Source: Erysipelotrichales bacterium
Lineage (GTDB): Bacteria; Bacillota_I; Bacilli_A; Acholeplasmatales; WRBM01
Direction: 5' to 3'
DNA length: 49,995 nt
Assembly (NCBI GenBank): GCA_009784525.1
Contig: WRBM01000011.1
Location: 1-49,995 of the forward strand
Shown here: piece by piece, positions 42,478 through 49,995 of the stretch
How the letters are laid out: each line of letters starts with the position of its first letter
How positions within the stretch are numbered: the stretch's first letter is position 1
Program-made: the position numbers and the translations under genes
The notes under the pieces: generated by a model
What the model was told of the DNA's origin: nothing
Database searches by the model: none
Seen by the model: the letters and a program-made list of their open reading frames with translations, nothing else

Positions 42478-42972
42478 ATGTCAAATAATAAATACCGATC
42501 AATTATGAATGTAGATTTTCAATATGCGCACAGATTTATGAATTGGCCAAGAGAAGCCAAACATCTTCATGGGCATTCAGGATTATTATCAATTGAACTA
42601 GAAGATACTGTTAATCCTGTAACTGGTTTTGCCTTCCCATGTAAAGAAGCTCAAAAAATTGCCTGGGCGGAAGTTCTTGATAACTTTCATCATGCTACAC
42701 TTTTTCAAGAAGGAGACCCACTTTTGGATGCAGTTATTGCTACATACCAAAAAGAAGGAATCGTTAACGATCCTAAGTACTGTGTTCCTCTTAAAAAGAT
42801 TGATCATGAACTTGCTTGGTCATATCCGGAATACAGAATAGTTGTGACAAAGAAAGTTTCCACTTGTGAAAATCTTTGTGAACTATTTTATGAACTTCTT
42901 AAAGATAAGATGCCTATTAAAAAAATTACTTTCCGCTCATCATTAATGAATGCAGCGACTAAAGAATTTTAA
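42478..42972 (+). CDS. 6-pyruvoyl-tetrahydropterin synthase / QueD-like protein
   Basis: 164 residues. Zinc site and core motifs: VDFQYAHRFMNWPREAKHLH, HGHSGLLSIELED (HxH), the long helix EAQKIAWAEVLDNFHHATLF with the catalytic-type D-N-F-H-H, and VSTCENLCELFYELLKDKMP near the end (E-N-L). QueD makes 6-carboxy-tetrahydropterin for queuosine; PTPS makes a pterin. No other queuosine gene is in the window. A Fur box controls it, which suggests a metal-linked stand-alone role. Start ATG follows AAAGGGGA. Confidence 0.8.
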   Translation: MSNNKYRSIMNVDFQYAHRFMNWPREAKHLHGHSGLLSIELEDTVNPVTGFAFPCKEAQKIAWAEVLDNFHHATLFQEGDPLLDAVIATYQKEGIVNDPKYCVPLKKIDHELAWSYPEYRIVVTKKVSTCENLCELFYELLKDKMPIKKITFRSSLMNAATKEF

Positions 42973-42989
42973 TTAACATTAAATAAAAA

Positions 42990-43020
42990 AATTGGCAACA
43001 ATATTTAGTTGCCTTTTTGC
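42990..43020 (+). terminator. Terminator of the queD-like gene
   Basis: GGCAAC (42994-42999) / GTTGCC (43008-43013), 8-base loop, then TTTTT. Confidence 0.8.
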
Positions 43021-43036
43021 TTTATGACTGAAGAAG

Positions 43037-43073
43037 TTATAATATTGACAAGATTTATAAATAATGATATAAT
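43037..43073 (+). promoter_or_regulatory. Promoter of the perR-like gene with a possible half-conserved PerR box
   Basis: TTGACA (43045-43050), 17 bp, TATAAT (43068-43073), TG at 43065-43066. A PerR-like site TTATAATATTGACAA (43037-43051) overlaps the -35: the left half is perfect, the right half matches 4 of 7. This could be autoregulation, but in AT-rich DNA an 11/14 match can arise by chance. The promoter call itself is firm. Confidence 0.75.
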
Positions 43074-43114
43074 AAAAACTCTTAGTAAATAACTTTTGAA
43101 AGTTGGAAATTATT

Positions 43115-43498
43115 ATGAATAACTATAGTCAAAAAAGAGAAGCGATTCTTAAGGCTTTACAGTCCACTGATTCGCATCCTACGGCAGAAATGCTTTTTTT
43201 GACATTGCTAAAGGATTATCCGCAAATGGGTTTAGCTACAGTCTATCGGAATTTAAAATTATTTTGTAGAAATGGCGAGGCTGTTAGCGTAGGAATTATA
43301 AATGGCCAGGAACGCTTTGAGGCAAGGATTAATCAACATGGACATTTTATTTGCGATTCTTGTCATTCAATAATTGATGTTGACTTTAAATTAAATTTTT
43401 CGGATATATATGAACAAGTAACTTCAAAACTTAATGCTTCCATTGATTCACATAACTTAAATTTTCATGGTAAGTGCCAAAAATGTACAAAAATATAA
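43115..43498 (+). CDS. perR: Fur-family regulator, PerR-like
   Basis: 127 residues from ATG 43115 (a TTG four codons upstream is the alternative). The winged-helix part has SQKREAILKALQSTDSHPTA and LATVYRNLKLF. The regulatory metal site lines up with Bacillus PerR: ERFEARINQHGHF places His-Gly-His at the 91/93 positions and Glu where PerR has Asp85; IICD-type residues leave Asp104 intact (SIIDVD). The structural zinc site is complete: CDSC and the C-terminal CQKC. Asp85 to Glu is a Fur-like feature, so peroxide versus iron sensing is uncertain. The perfect PerR box at 13880 and the Fur box at 42441 are candidate targets. Confidence 0.85.
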   Translation: MNNYSQKREAILKALQSTDSHPTAEMLFLTLLKDYPQMGLATVYRNLKLFCRNGEAVSVGIINGQERFEARINQHGHFICDSCHSIIDVDFKLNFSDIYEQVTSKLNASIDSHNLNFHGKCQKCTKI

Positions 43499-43500
43499 AC

Positions 43501-43540
43501 AAAAAAAATGCGTCTTCTCAAAAGAAACGCATTTTTTTAT
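43501..43540. terminator. Bidirectional terminator between perR and the foldase-like pair
   Basis: AAAAAATGCGT (43503-43513) / ACGCATTTTTT (43527-43537), with inner TTCT/AGAA pairing. T-runs flank both sides, so it serves both the plus-strand perR and the minus-strand lipoproteins. Confidence 0.9.
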
Positions 43541-43547
43541 TAGCATT

Positions 43548-46500
43548 TTAGGCTAAACTGAAATTAAAGAAGTCCTGAAACCAGTTTTGCCATGGATTTA
43601 AATCTTCACGGCCAATAAATTGATATTCGGTAAACATATGAACCGAAACTTCAAAAGTACGAGCAAACAGTTGTTGATTATTACTACTAGCAAAAGTAAT
43701 TCCATCAGTTTGACCATGTTGCTCCATTAAAATCGAGCGCAATATGAAGGATTGACTTATCGAATTTTCAAATCTATCAATAACTGGTCTAAACCAAGTA
43801 TCCAAAGCTTGAATTACATGACCAGGCAGATTTTCAACGCCATTAGCGAAATGTCTTTCAGCCATATAAATTCGAACCTGATTTAAGCTAGGTGCTGTGC
43901 CTGTGTTATAGGCATTAATTCTTTCAATTAATTCACCTTCGGAATTAAAGATACCAACATTACTAAATTGTGGGTAACCGTCATCATCACGATCGTCTCT
44001 TTCTAAAAATTGAGCAGAAACTGGAGTTTGATGAGAAGTAGCGACTAATAAATGCCAGCCAAATCTTGATTGCGTTAAAGAGTAGAAATCAGTGCCTAAT
44101 TCCTGCATAAACTGACCATGGAAGCGACCATTTTCTGCGAAACGCATGAAATCAAGCTGATCGATAAAATCTTCATCAAAGTTTAAAGCTGAAACATTTG
44201 TAATTGATCCTAAATCTTCAGTTCTGACTAATAAACCATCACGTTTAAATTCTGCCCAAACACATGATAATTGATGCGGTTCACGACGACATGATTCAGG
44301 ATCTGGTGTAAAGCGCGTTGATTGATTAAGATTATTGATTATTTCATTAAAGGCATTAACATGACTTTGTCTGGAATTTCTTGTAAAATCATGAACCTGA
44401 GCCATTAATGCAAATACCCTTTCCTGAAAGTTAGCTAATTCGGTAGGATTAAGTGTATCCAAGAAATCCTGAGGATTATCTGGTTCGCCATCTTCATCCA
44501 TATCAATGTAAATCAGGAAATGATGTAACGTAACATCATAAAATGAATTATAAAGGATATCAGAATATTTTAAGAATCTTTCATTCATGCCGTCAGCGCT
44601 AATCAAATCTTCTAAAAATATATCTAAAACTGCATTAGCTTCAAATGAATTAACAAAAGCCTCTTCTAAAGTTTCAGCTTGGAAATAAAGTCTTAGGAAA
44701 GCTTGTCTACCCATGCTTGCTGGTAAACCGTTAAAAGCGAAGAAGTCATTAGAAAAATTACGCATAATTACTTCAAAAGCTTCACGATGCCTTCTGATAT
44801 CATCAGTTGTAATTCTTTGAACAAGACCTGTTTCCGGAGCTCTTAAAATGCGTTCAGTCAATAAACTTGAAGCAATATTACGACCATTAATTCTTTCCAT
44901 TTCTTGGAAAAAAGCAAGTGGAGTAATATTATATTCAGCAGCCGCAACATGTAAATCATCGCAAGCTTCAATGACGATTCTAGCAATAAATTCATTACTT
45001 CTTTGTCTTGTTGTTGGATGCAAACGATTAGAAAGTGAAAACATTAAGTCTAAATCCGGATCAAAGATTGTAAGAGTGACTAACTCCATAAGACGATTTA
45101 CTTGTTGGGTGATATAGGAAGCAGTAAGTCTTTCTTCAAATAATTCATCCCAGATTGTTTGACGCATTTCATCATTAAAATCACTTAATTCAGCATCAGT
45201 AAGTTTATAAACTAAGAAAACATTATCACCATAACTACGCGGAGCAGAAGTATAACGGAAGACACCACTAACATTTGCAGGTGGATCTACTCTTAATGAT
45301 GAGTAAATGAAACTACGCAACGAAGAATTAAATCTGTCTAAGTCATCAAATGTCCATCTGAAACGATTACGGAAAAAGTAAAGATCGCTAGTCTCAGAAT
45401 CGTCAATATTTAAAATTGCTTCACGAACAGCTTCAACTGTTGGCAAGCCATAAAGATAATCAATGAAAGCCTGATCGATAGAAGTTCTGAAACTATAAAT
45501 ATACATATAAATTTTTACGAACTCAATTAAAAGTAAACGTCCATTATCAATTGAATCTAAAGAAACGTCAACTCTTGAGTCTACACGATAATTATCAAAC
45601 CATTCAATAGCTTCCTGAGTTGTACATTCTCTTGGATTACCAGCAGTTCCAGCAACACACTGAGGAATTAAATACCATCTGTTTTTATAGCTTTTTAAAC
45701 CACGGAAGTAGTTACCAGGTCCAAAATCATAATCAATAGTACTTGAATCTCCGAATAATCTCATTGTTTGGTTTGCTTCTTCAAGATTAGCAAAGCGAAT
45801 AATAATTGCATCTAATGGATTGCGATTCTCATGTAAAACATCAAAGCGATTTTCGATATCGTCTTCACTGATATAATTAGGATTTCTGATTTCTGTTTCA
45901 CGACCTCTGTCATCAAGCAAAAACTCTCTTTGCACATCATCTTCCAAAATTGCTCTAGCAAAATTACTTCTAGCTAGCTCAAGGCGGAAAGAATTAAGAA
46001 TTTGCAAATCAAAAATATTGTGAGAATTACGGTTACTATCAAAACGAGGATCAACAAGAATTCCACGAGCTACAAAACTATCAACAAAACGTTGTTCGAC
46101 AGTACGTCTTTGTGAACCGGAAATACGATTGATTTCTCTTAAATCATCAGTACCATAAGCACCTTGAAGCACAAGATTGAAAACTTCTCTTTCTTCACGA
46201 ATCAATAAGCTATCAATATCTTTATTGCCTTCACGGACTTCGGTAAGTCTGTTTACGGTTGCTCCGTCAAAATTAATTTCAGCAATCCAAGGACTGAAAA
46301 CTAATTCGTCTTGAAGAGCACGAAGACTGTTTGGTGAAAGGAAATTAAAGCCTGTTTTTTGAAACAACATCGCATCAAACATTTCCCTTTGAGTAACAGA
46401 GAAATTACCGCTTGTCGCATAAATATCATCTGTTATTCCAACTCGAGCACCTACACGTTGGCCCCGGCAAGCTGTTAAAGTTAAGCCGAAAGCGAGAATA

Positions 46501-46553
46501 ACAACGATAAGCGCTATCCGGCGAAATTTAGATCTGTCTACTTTATTTATCAT
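43548..46553 (-). CDS. Giant SurA/PrsA-like (parvulin-type) lipoprotein, second of pair
   Basis: 1001 residues, three times a normal PrsA. N-terminal lipoprotein signal (RRIALIVVILAFGLTLTAC, lipobox LTAC). A SurA/PrsA-like chaperone start follows (GNFSVTQREMFDAMLFQKTG). Around residues 440-520, VFLVYKLTDAELSDFNDEMR and a helix resemble the end of a parvulin domain and the next chaperone helix. Near 675-695, HHFLIYIDMDEDGEPDN matches the first parvulin strand but carries a DxDxDG calcium-loop-like insert. Near 836, FGWHLLVATS matches the closing parvulin strand. This looks like two chaperone-parvulin modules in series. Probably an extracytoplasmic folding factor. Start ATG follows AAGGGGGG, three bases after the upstream paralogue's stop. 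Confidence 0.75.
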   Translation of the reverse strand: MINKVDRSKFRRIALIVVILAFGLTLTACRGQRVGARVGITDDIYATSGNFSVTQREMFDAMLFQKTGFNFLSPNSLRALQDELVFSPWIAEINFDGATVNRLTEVREGNKDIDSLLIREEREVFNLVLQGAYGTDDLREINRISGSQRRTVEQRFVDSFVARGILVDPRFDSNRNSHNIFDLQILNSFRLELARSNFARAILEDDVQREFLLDDRGRETEIRNPNYISEDDIENRFDVLHENRNPLDAIIIRFANLEEANQTMRLFGDSSTIDYDFGPGNYFRGLKSYKNRWYLIPQCVAGTAGNPRECTTQEAIEWFDNYRVDSRVDVSLDSIDNGRLLLIEFVKIYMYIYSFRTSIDQAFIDYLYGLPTVEAVREAILNIDDSETSDLYFFRNRFRWTFDDLDRFNSSLRSFIYSSLRVDPPANVSGVFRYTSAPRSYGDNVFLVYKLTDAELSDFNDEMRQTIWDELFEERLTASYITQQVNRLMELVTLTIFDPDLDLMFSLSNRLHPTTRQRSNEFIARIVIEACDDLHVAAAEYNITPLAFFQEMERINGRNIASSLLTERILRAPETGLVQRITTDDIRRHREAFEVIMRNFSNDFFAFNGLPASMGRQAFLRLYFQAETLEEAFVNSFEANAVLDIFLEDLISADGMNERFLKYSDILYNSFYDVTLHHFLIYIDMDEDGEPDNPQDFLDTLNPTELANFQERVFALMAQVHDFTRNSRQSHVNAFNEIINNLNQSTRFTPDPESCRREPHQLSCVWAEFKRDGLLVRTEDLGSITNVSALNFDEDFIDQLDFMRFAENGRFHGQFMQELGTDFYSLTQSRFGWHLLVATSHQTPVSAQFLERDDRDDDGYPQFSNVGIFNSEGELIERINAYNTGTAPSLNQVRIYMAERHFANGVENLPGHVIQALDTWFRPVIDRFENSISQSFILRSILMEQHGQTDGITFASSNNQQLFARTFEVSVHMFTEYQFIGREDLNPWQNWFQDFFNFSLA

Positions 46554-46556
46554 TTA

Positions 46557-49409
46557 TTATGCCCCCCTTACCCGAAAATCAAATAAATCATAGAACCATG
46601 TATGCAATGGATTGATTGAAGGATTAGTATATGTCCGATAATCATTAGAACGACGAACTGCAACTTCCATTGAAGTAAGTAAAAGTTCTGCATTGCGATC
46701 TGCATTCGTTCCCATAAATTGATATCCTTCGATTAATGTAGCCATTAAGAATAATCTTGTTTCTGTACTGTTAAACTTAGAGATTACTGGTCCTAAGAAA
46801 AGATTAGCTGCAGTTTTAACTCTGGCAGGTAAGTTTTCCACACCATTAGTGCGATTCATTTCTCTTAAAAAGATTTCTACTTGATTAACGCTTAACCAGT
46901 GATGATCGCTATAAGCATTAAGGATAACTTCTGTACCATCATAATCAGTATATCTTAGATTTCTGAAAGCACCGGCATGGTCATTAGTCTCTAAGAATCT
47001 TGCAGAAGCAGTATTCTCAATGTCGGTAGCTGAAGTAATTACTAACATATGCCATCCAAAACTAGATAAAGTTAAATCATCTTTTGTTTCGAATCTTTGC
47101 ACATATTGCTCAGGGAAAGGATCAGGAAGATTTTCATTCATTTTTTCAAGCTGAGCAATAAATACTTCATCGAAATTCCAAGCTGAACTATTATTGATTG
47201 TACTTAAGTTTTCAAAACGAAGATGAATTCCTTTTCTTCTTAAGTCACCATAAGTTCGGCCTGGCTCACAAATATTATTGTCGCGATCAATATAACGGAA
47301 ACAAGTAGTATTGAATTTATTAGCACGATTATATTCATCAGCTATAAAACGTAAGGAGTCGACGTAGTTTGCTTCAAAAACATTTGTGGCTAAATCTTGA
47401 ATATGTAATAGTAATTCGAAAACAATTTCTTCATAAAAGGCTAATTCCTCTTCAGTAAGCACTTTTGCGACATTATCTGGTGAACCACTATCATCTAAAT
47501 CAAGGTAAACTAATAAATGGCTTACACCGAGATTGTAGTGATTTTCAAATAATAACTGAGCGTACTGCTGGAAAATTTCATAAACACTGACATTATTTCC
47601 ATCTCGAATAACTGGGAAGAAGAAACGAAAGTCACTGGTAAATATTTCAACCATTTTTTCTAAAGTATAATGATACTCCATAACTTCTCTTTCATTTCTA
47701 GCACCAGCAAAATATTTTCTGATGAATTGTCTTCTATTTAAAGAAGAAGGTAAACCCATATGCGCAAAATGATTGTCTCTAAAGTTATTCATTGTTAAAT
47801 CAAAATCTTCTTGGAAAGCTTCTCTATCTTCAGAAGTGATAAGATTTCTAACATCTTGTCTACCTAAAAGTATTTGAGAAGATACTGCAATTTTTGCAAT
47901 ATGATAACCCATTCTTGCCTCTAAAACATTAAATAAGTCTCTAACTGACAGATAAGCTTCAAAAGGCATCATTGTATGCTCATCATTTAAATCACCTTCA
48001 TCTCTAACGATGATTTTAGCGACATTATTAGTACTTGTCCGTCTTGTTCTGTCATAATTACCGTCGATGTTGGAATAAAGTAATTCGATAAAGCCGTCAT
48101 AGATTTCTAATGTTAAAAGATCAAACATTGCATTACTTAAGCGAGAAGCAATAAAACTAGAAGTTAAACGTTCTTCGATTATTTCGTTTCTGATATAAGC
48201 TTTTAATTCATCATCTAATTCAGGATCAACACCATCAGCTAGTTTATATACTAAGAAGAAGGTATTGTTAATAGAAATCGGAGTCGCAGTAAAACGCGGT
48301 CTTTCTATAGCATATTCTTCGTTGTATACTCTTAGATTATTGGAAATCCACGTAGTTAATTGGAAGTTCCAATCTAATAAATCATCATAGTCGTGTTGAA
48401 AAACATGAAATTTTTCATTAGCTTCATCAGTTAAAATAGCGATAATTTCCTCAAAACTTAAATTTTCCAACTGATTAATATCTGCTTCAGTAAATTGTAC
48501 ATTAAAACTAAATAAGTGATGATAGATGCGAAGATAAGTTATAAGCATTGCCCGACCATCATCAATTGAGTTGAAGTTTGTATATAAATGAACATTATCA
48601 GCCGTAATAATTTGATTGAAAGGAATATTATCAGGAACTAAATAAAGCTCGCCTCTGAAAGACCTAGCACCATGATACCTTCTACCTCCATAAGGAGTTA
48701 AATCAATTATGATGTTTTCCATTGAACGGTCAGCTTCAGCTAAATTTGTAAACCTGATGATTATTGCGGAAAAATCACCACGTCCTTTAAAATTTGCGTC
48801 AAAATGACGCTCGATATCAGCTTCACTGATGTAATCCGGATTGTCAATTTCATTTCCGTCCGCATCTTCAATTTTTTCAATTGCAGAAGAACGAGTTAAA
48901 ACATTTCTGGCAAAAACTTCTTTAGCGAATTCCAGTTGATTAAGAACTAAAATGTTTTCCGCAAAGATATAATCAGCTAAAATACCTCTGATTGCCATAC
49001 TATCTAGAAACTGGCGCTCCTGGCGTCTTCTGATAGTTGCATTCATCCGATTGATTTGTTCTAAATCATCAGTTCCGTAAACAGCCTGCCGAGTTCTTTC
49101 AATGGCTCTTTCTCTAAAAGTCTCATCCCATTGATCAATTACTGTCTGAATTTCCCTTCTCAAGAAAATTCTTTCGATCTCTTCAATAAAGGTATCAATA
49201 ACAGTAAATGAATTACCTTCTCTTTGCATAAGCATACGTTCGTAAAGCTCTCTTTCAGAGATGCGATAGTTGCCTACCTGCAGATAGGTTGTCTGTTCGT
49301 TAAGGTCACCAAAAACAATTCCTTTTTCGCGGCGACATGCCGAAAGTCCCAAAATTAAAAGGACCAGCAAGCAGAATCTGGTGATTTTCATATATTTTTT
49401 TATAACCAT
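46557..49409 (-). CDS. Giant SurA/PrsA-like (parvulin-type) lipoprotein, first of pair
   Basis: 950 residues, paralogue of the next gene in the same operon. Lipoprotein signal FCLLVLLILGLSAC, then YLQVGNYRISERELYERMLM (SurA_N-like). Both genes share YGTDDLxQINRM, DNPDYISEADIERHF, FFLVYKLADGVDPELDDELK and the parvulin-like pieces: SHLLVYLDLDDSGSPDN (near residue 633, again with a DxDxxG loop) and SFGWHMLVITS (near 786). They also share NGVENLPARVKTA near the end. Start ATG follows AAGGAG. The pair probably arose by tandem duplication and may assist folding of secreted or surface proteins, for which the huge repeat protein at 1-2739 is one possible client. Confidence 0.75.
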   Translation of the reverse strand: MVIKKYMKITRFCLLVLLILGLSACRREKGIVFGDLNEQTTYLQVGNYRISERELYERMLMQREGNSFTVIDTFIEEIERIFLRREIQTVIDQWDETFRERAIERTRQAVYGTDDLEQINRMNATIRRRQERQFLDSMAIRGILADYIFAENILVLNQLEFAKEVFARNVLTRSSAIEKIEDADGNEIDNPDYISEADIERHFDANFKGRGDFSAIIIRFTNLAEADRSMENIIIDLTPYGGRRYHGARSFRGELYLVPDNIPFNQIITADNVHLYTNFNSIDDGRAMLITYLRIYHHLFSFNVQFTEADINQLENLSFEEIIAILTDEANEKFHVFQHDYDDLLDWNFQLTTWISNNLRVYNEEYAIERPRFTATPISINNTFFLVYKLADGVDPELDDELKAYIRNEIIEERLTSSFIASRLSNAMFDLLTLEIYDGFIELLYSNIDGNYDRTRRTSTNNVAKIIVRDEGDLNDEHTMMPFEAYLSVRDLFNVLEARMGYHIAKIAVSSQILLGRQDVRNLITSEDREAFQEDFDLTMNNFRDNHFAHMGLPSSLNRRQFIRKYFAGARNEREVMEYHYTLEKMVEIFTSDFRFFFPVIRDGNNVSVYEIFQQYAQLLFENHYNLGVSHLLVYLDLDDSGSPDNVAKVLTEEELAFYEEIVFELLLHIQDLATNVFEANYVDSLRFIADEYNRANKFNTTCFRYIDRDNNICEPGRTYGDLRRKGIHLRFENLSTINNSSAWNFDEVFIAQLEKMNENLPDPFPEQYVQRFETKDDLTLSSFGWHMLVITSATDIENTASARFLETNDHAGAFRNLRYTDYDGTEVILNAYSDHHWLSVNQVEIFLREMNRTNGVENLPARVKTAANLFLGPVISKFNSTETRLFLMATLIEGYQFMGTNADRNAELLLTSMEVAVRRSNDYRTYTNPSINPLHTWFYDLFDFRVRGA

Positions 49410-49451
49410 TTTTAATCTCCTTGTTATCTAATATTAACCATAGCATTGAAT

Positions 49452-49480
49452 ATAATACCATTTTTTAATAAAAAAATCAA
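49452..49480 (-). promoter_or_regulatory. Promoter of the giant lipoprotein pair
   Basis: On the minus strand, TTGATT (49480-49475), 17 bp, TATTAT (49457-49452) with extended -10 TG immediately upstream. The leader is about 35 bases. Confidence 0.75.
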
Positions 49481-49514
49481 GAAAAAAAATGCTAAATATA
49501 GGCGTTTTACAAGA

Positions 49515-49541
49515 ACATTTTTGCTTTTAAGACATAGAATA
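49515..49541 (+). promoter_or_regulatory. Possible sporulation-sigma (sigma-K-like) promoter of the YjcZ-like gene
   Basis: AC (49515-49516), 16 bp, CATAGAATA (49533-49541) fits the Bacillus sigma-K pattern (AC-N16/17-CATANNNTA) exactly, while no vegetative promoter with proper spacing is seen here. Short patterns of this kind occur by chance, so this is suggestive only. Confidence 0.35.
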
Positions 49542-49571
49542 CAATGAGTTAATATGAAAGGAGGCGTAATT

Positions 49572-49679
49572 ATGAGTCAAGGTTGCCACGGCGGAGAAAG
49601 AAACGAATATGGGTATGCATTGATTTTAGTCTTATTTATTCTTTTAGTAATAATTGGTGCTGCATGGATTGTAGTCTAA
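49572..49679 (+). CDS. YjcZ-family small membrane peptide
   Basis: 35 residues: a Gly/Cys/His-rich polar start (MSQGCHGGERNEYGYA) followed by one membrane helix (LILVLFILLVIIGAAWIVV) ending at the stop. This is the layout of the YjcZ family of tiny sporulation-associated proteins in Bacillus, typically 25-50 residues with a Gly-rich head and hydrophobic tail. A very strong AAAGGAGG site lies 7 bases before the ATG, supporting real translation. The upstream region matches a sigma-K-like pattern. Function of the family is unknown. It is divergent from the lipoprotein pair. Confidence 0.7.
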   Translation: MSQGCHGGERNEYGYALILVLFILLVIIGAAWIVV

Positions 49680-49721
49680 TCTCAATTTAAGCAAAGGTTT
49701 ATTAAAGTAAGGAGATATTTA

Positions 49722-49760
49722 TAGTAATGTCTCTTTTTACCTTAAAAGAAAAAAATACCT
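49722..49760 (+). other. Possible 11-codon leader ORF (doubtful)
   Basis: AAGGAG (49711-49716) is followed after 11-12 bases by ATG opening MSLFTLKEKNT and a stop at 49760, just before a terminator. The spacing is longer than usual and nothing else supports translation. It lies in the 316-base stretch after the YjcZ-like gene, which otherwise holds the terminator and repeat copy B. Confidence 0.15.
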
Positions 49761-49769
49761 AAAAATGAA

Positions 49770-49797
49770 AAAAACGGACTTTAAGGGTCCGTTTTTC
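49770..49797. terminator. Terminator after the YjcZ-like gene
   Basis: ACGGAC (49774-49779) / GTCCGT (49787-49792), 7-base loop, T-run after and A-run before, so it can act on both strands. Confidence 0.85.
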
Positions 49798-49863
49798 ATT
49801 CATTAGGAAATGCTATTTTCATCTTATAATAATATTTTTACTTAATATATGTGTATATTTACA

Positions 49864-49994
49864 CGCACTTACACGAGAATTTTGCTCAAATTTAACCTCA
49901 AAATCACAGTTTTATTTGCTTAATCTAGAACATTTTCTCAAGCTGAAAAAAGTTTAAATTAATCCTTGTTTTTACTAGATTTTAGTGCTATAAT
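49864..49994 (+). repeat. Dispersed promoter-bearing intergenic repeat, copy B
   Basis: Matches copy A (4831-4962) in order and length (131 against 132 bases), and its middle part matches copy C (3498-3552) closely. The downstream gene is outside the window. Confidence 0.65.
49966..49994 (+). promoter_or_regulatory. Promoter inside repeat copy B
   Basis: TTGTTT (49966-49971), 17 bp, TATAAT (49989-49994), with TG at 49986-49987: the same hexamers and spacing as the acpP promoter in copy A. Confidence 0.7.
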
Positions 49995-49995
49995 A

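Noticed and set aside
44848-45117. Plus-strand frame of 89 codons inside the giant lipoprotein gene
   Set aside because: Antisense shadow without ribosome site; the minus-strand frame is much longer and has paralogue support.
1-49995. Mycoplasma-type code (UGA = Trp)
   Set aside because: UGA ends several well-placed genes, including ATGA overlaps at 22307 and 34702, and Trp is consistently TGG.
1-49995. Insertion sequences, prophage or integrative elements
   Set aside because: No transposase, integrase or phage structural gene was found in any frame; the only mobile-looking item is the short intergenic repeat.

Overview
The window is low-GC, AT-rich DNA from a Bacillota-type (Firmicute or Mollicute-adjacent) bacterium. 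Supporting traits are strong Shine-Dalgarno sites, Gram-positive lipoprotein signals, PrsA-like foldases, RsgA, CvfB, YhaM, YtfI/YtfJ and PerR/Fur homologues, and an archaeal-type ProRS. UGA is used as a stop (for example at 22308 and 34703) and tryptophan is TGG, so the genetic code is standard, unlike Mycoplasma. I cannot name the species.

Layout. 1-2739 is the 3' end of a huge surface protein (Listeria-Bacteroides repeats followed by seven RCC1-type repeats). 2740-5050 holds a VOC protein, a small lipoprotein, a decayed gene, tRNA-Cys and copies of a dispersed intergenic repeat that carries a promoter. 5051-14912 is a housekeeping block: ACP, a catalytically gutted LeuRS-like protein, rubrerythrin, a gutted MurI-like protein, two UPF0316 membrane proteins, CvfB, ProRS, a PASTA protein without a kinase, RsgA, YidD and YtfI/YtfJ. 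15082-33650 is one long co-directional Wzx/Wzy-type surface polysaccharide locus. It has an initiating phosphoglycosyltransferase, a chain-length protein, the UDP-L-FucNAc route (CapE, CapF, CapG), the dTDP-L-rhamnose route (RmlA, RmlB and a fused RmlC-RmlD), several glycosyltransferases, a polymerase and a flippase. 33803-40532 holds a DEDDh exonuclease, a PriA homologue without its helicase motifs, CCA-adding enzyme, pullulanase and YhaM. 40765-43498 holds a lipoprotein with a GT80 (sialyltransferase)-like domain, a QueD/PTPS-like gene under a Fur box, and a PerR-like regulator. 43548-49409 (minus strand) is a tandem pair of roughly 1000-residue parvulin/SurA-like lipoproteins. The window ends with a 35-residue YjcZ-like peptide and another copy of the promoter repeat.

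How it works together. The polysaccharide locus looks self-sufficient for making an L-FucNAc- and rhamnose-containing surface glycan. The lipoproteins at 40765, 43548 and 46557 would act outside the membrane. PerR/Fur logic is visible as one perfect PerR box (13880-13894), one near-perfect Fur box (42441-42455) and a PerR-type gene in the same window.

The most unusual observations are: (i) recognisable enzyme homologues that have kept their fold but lost catalytic residues (LeuRS-like, MurI-like, PriA-like), plus a PASTA protein lacking its kinase at the usual prkC-rsgA position; (ii) a GT80-like glycosyltransferase domain on a coiled-coil lipoprotein; (iii) a promoter-bearing dispersed repeat. 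All functional statements come from reading motifs by eye, without database searches.
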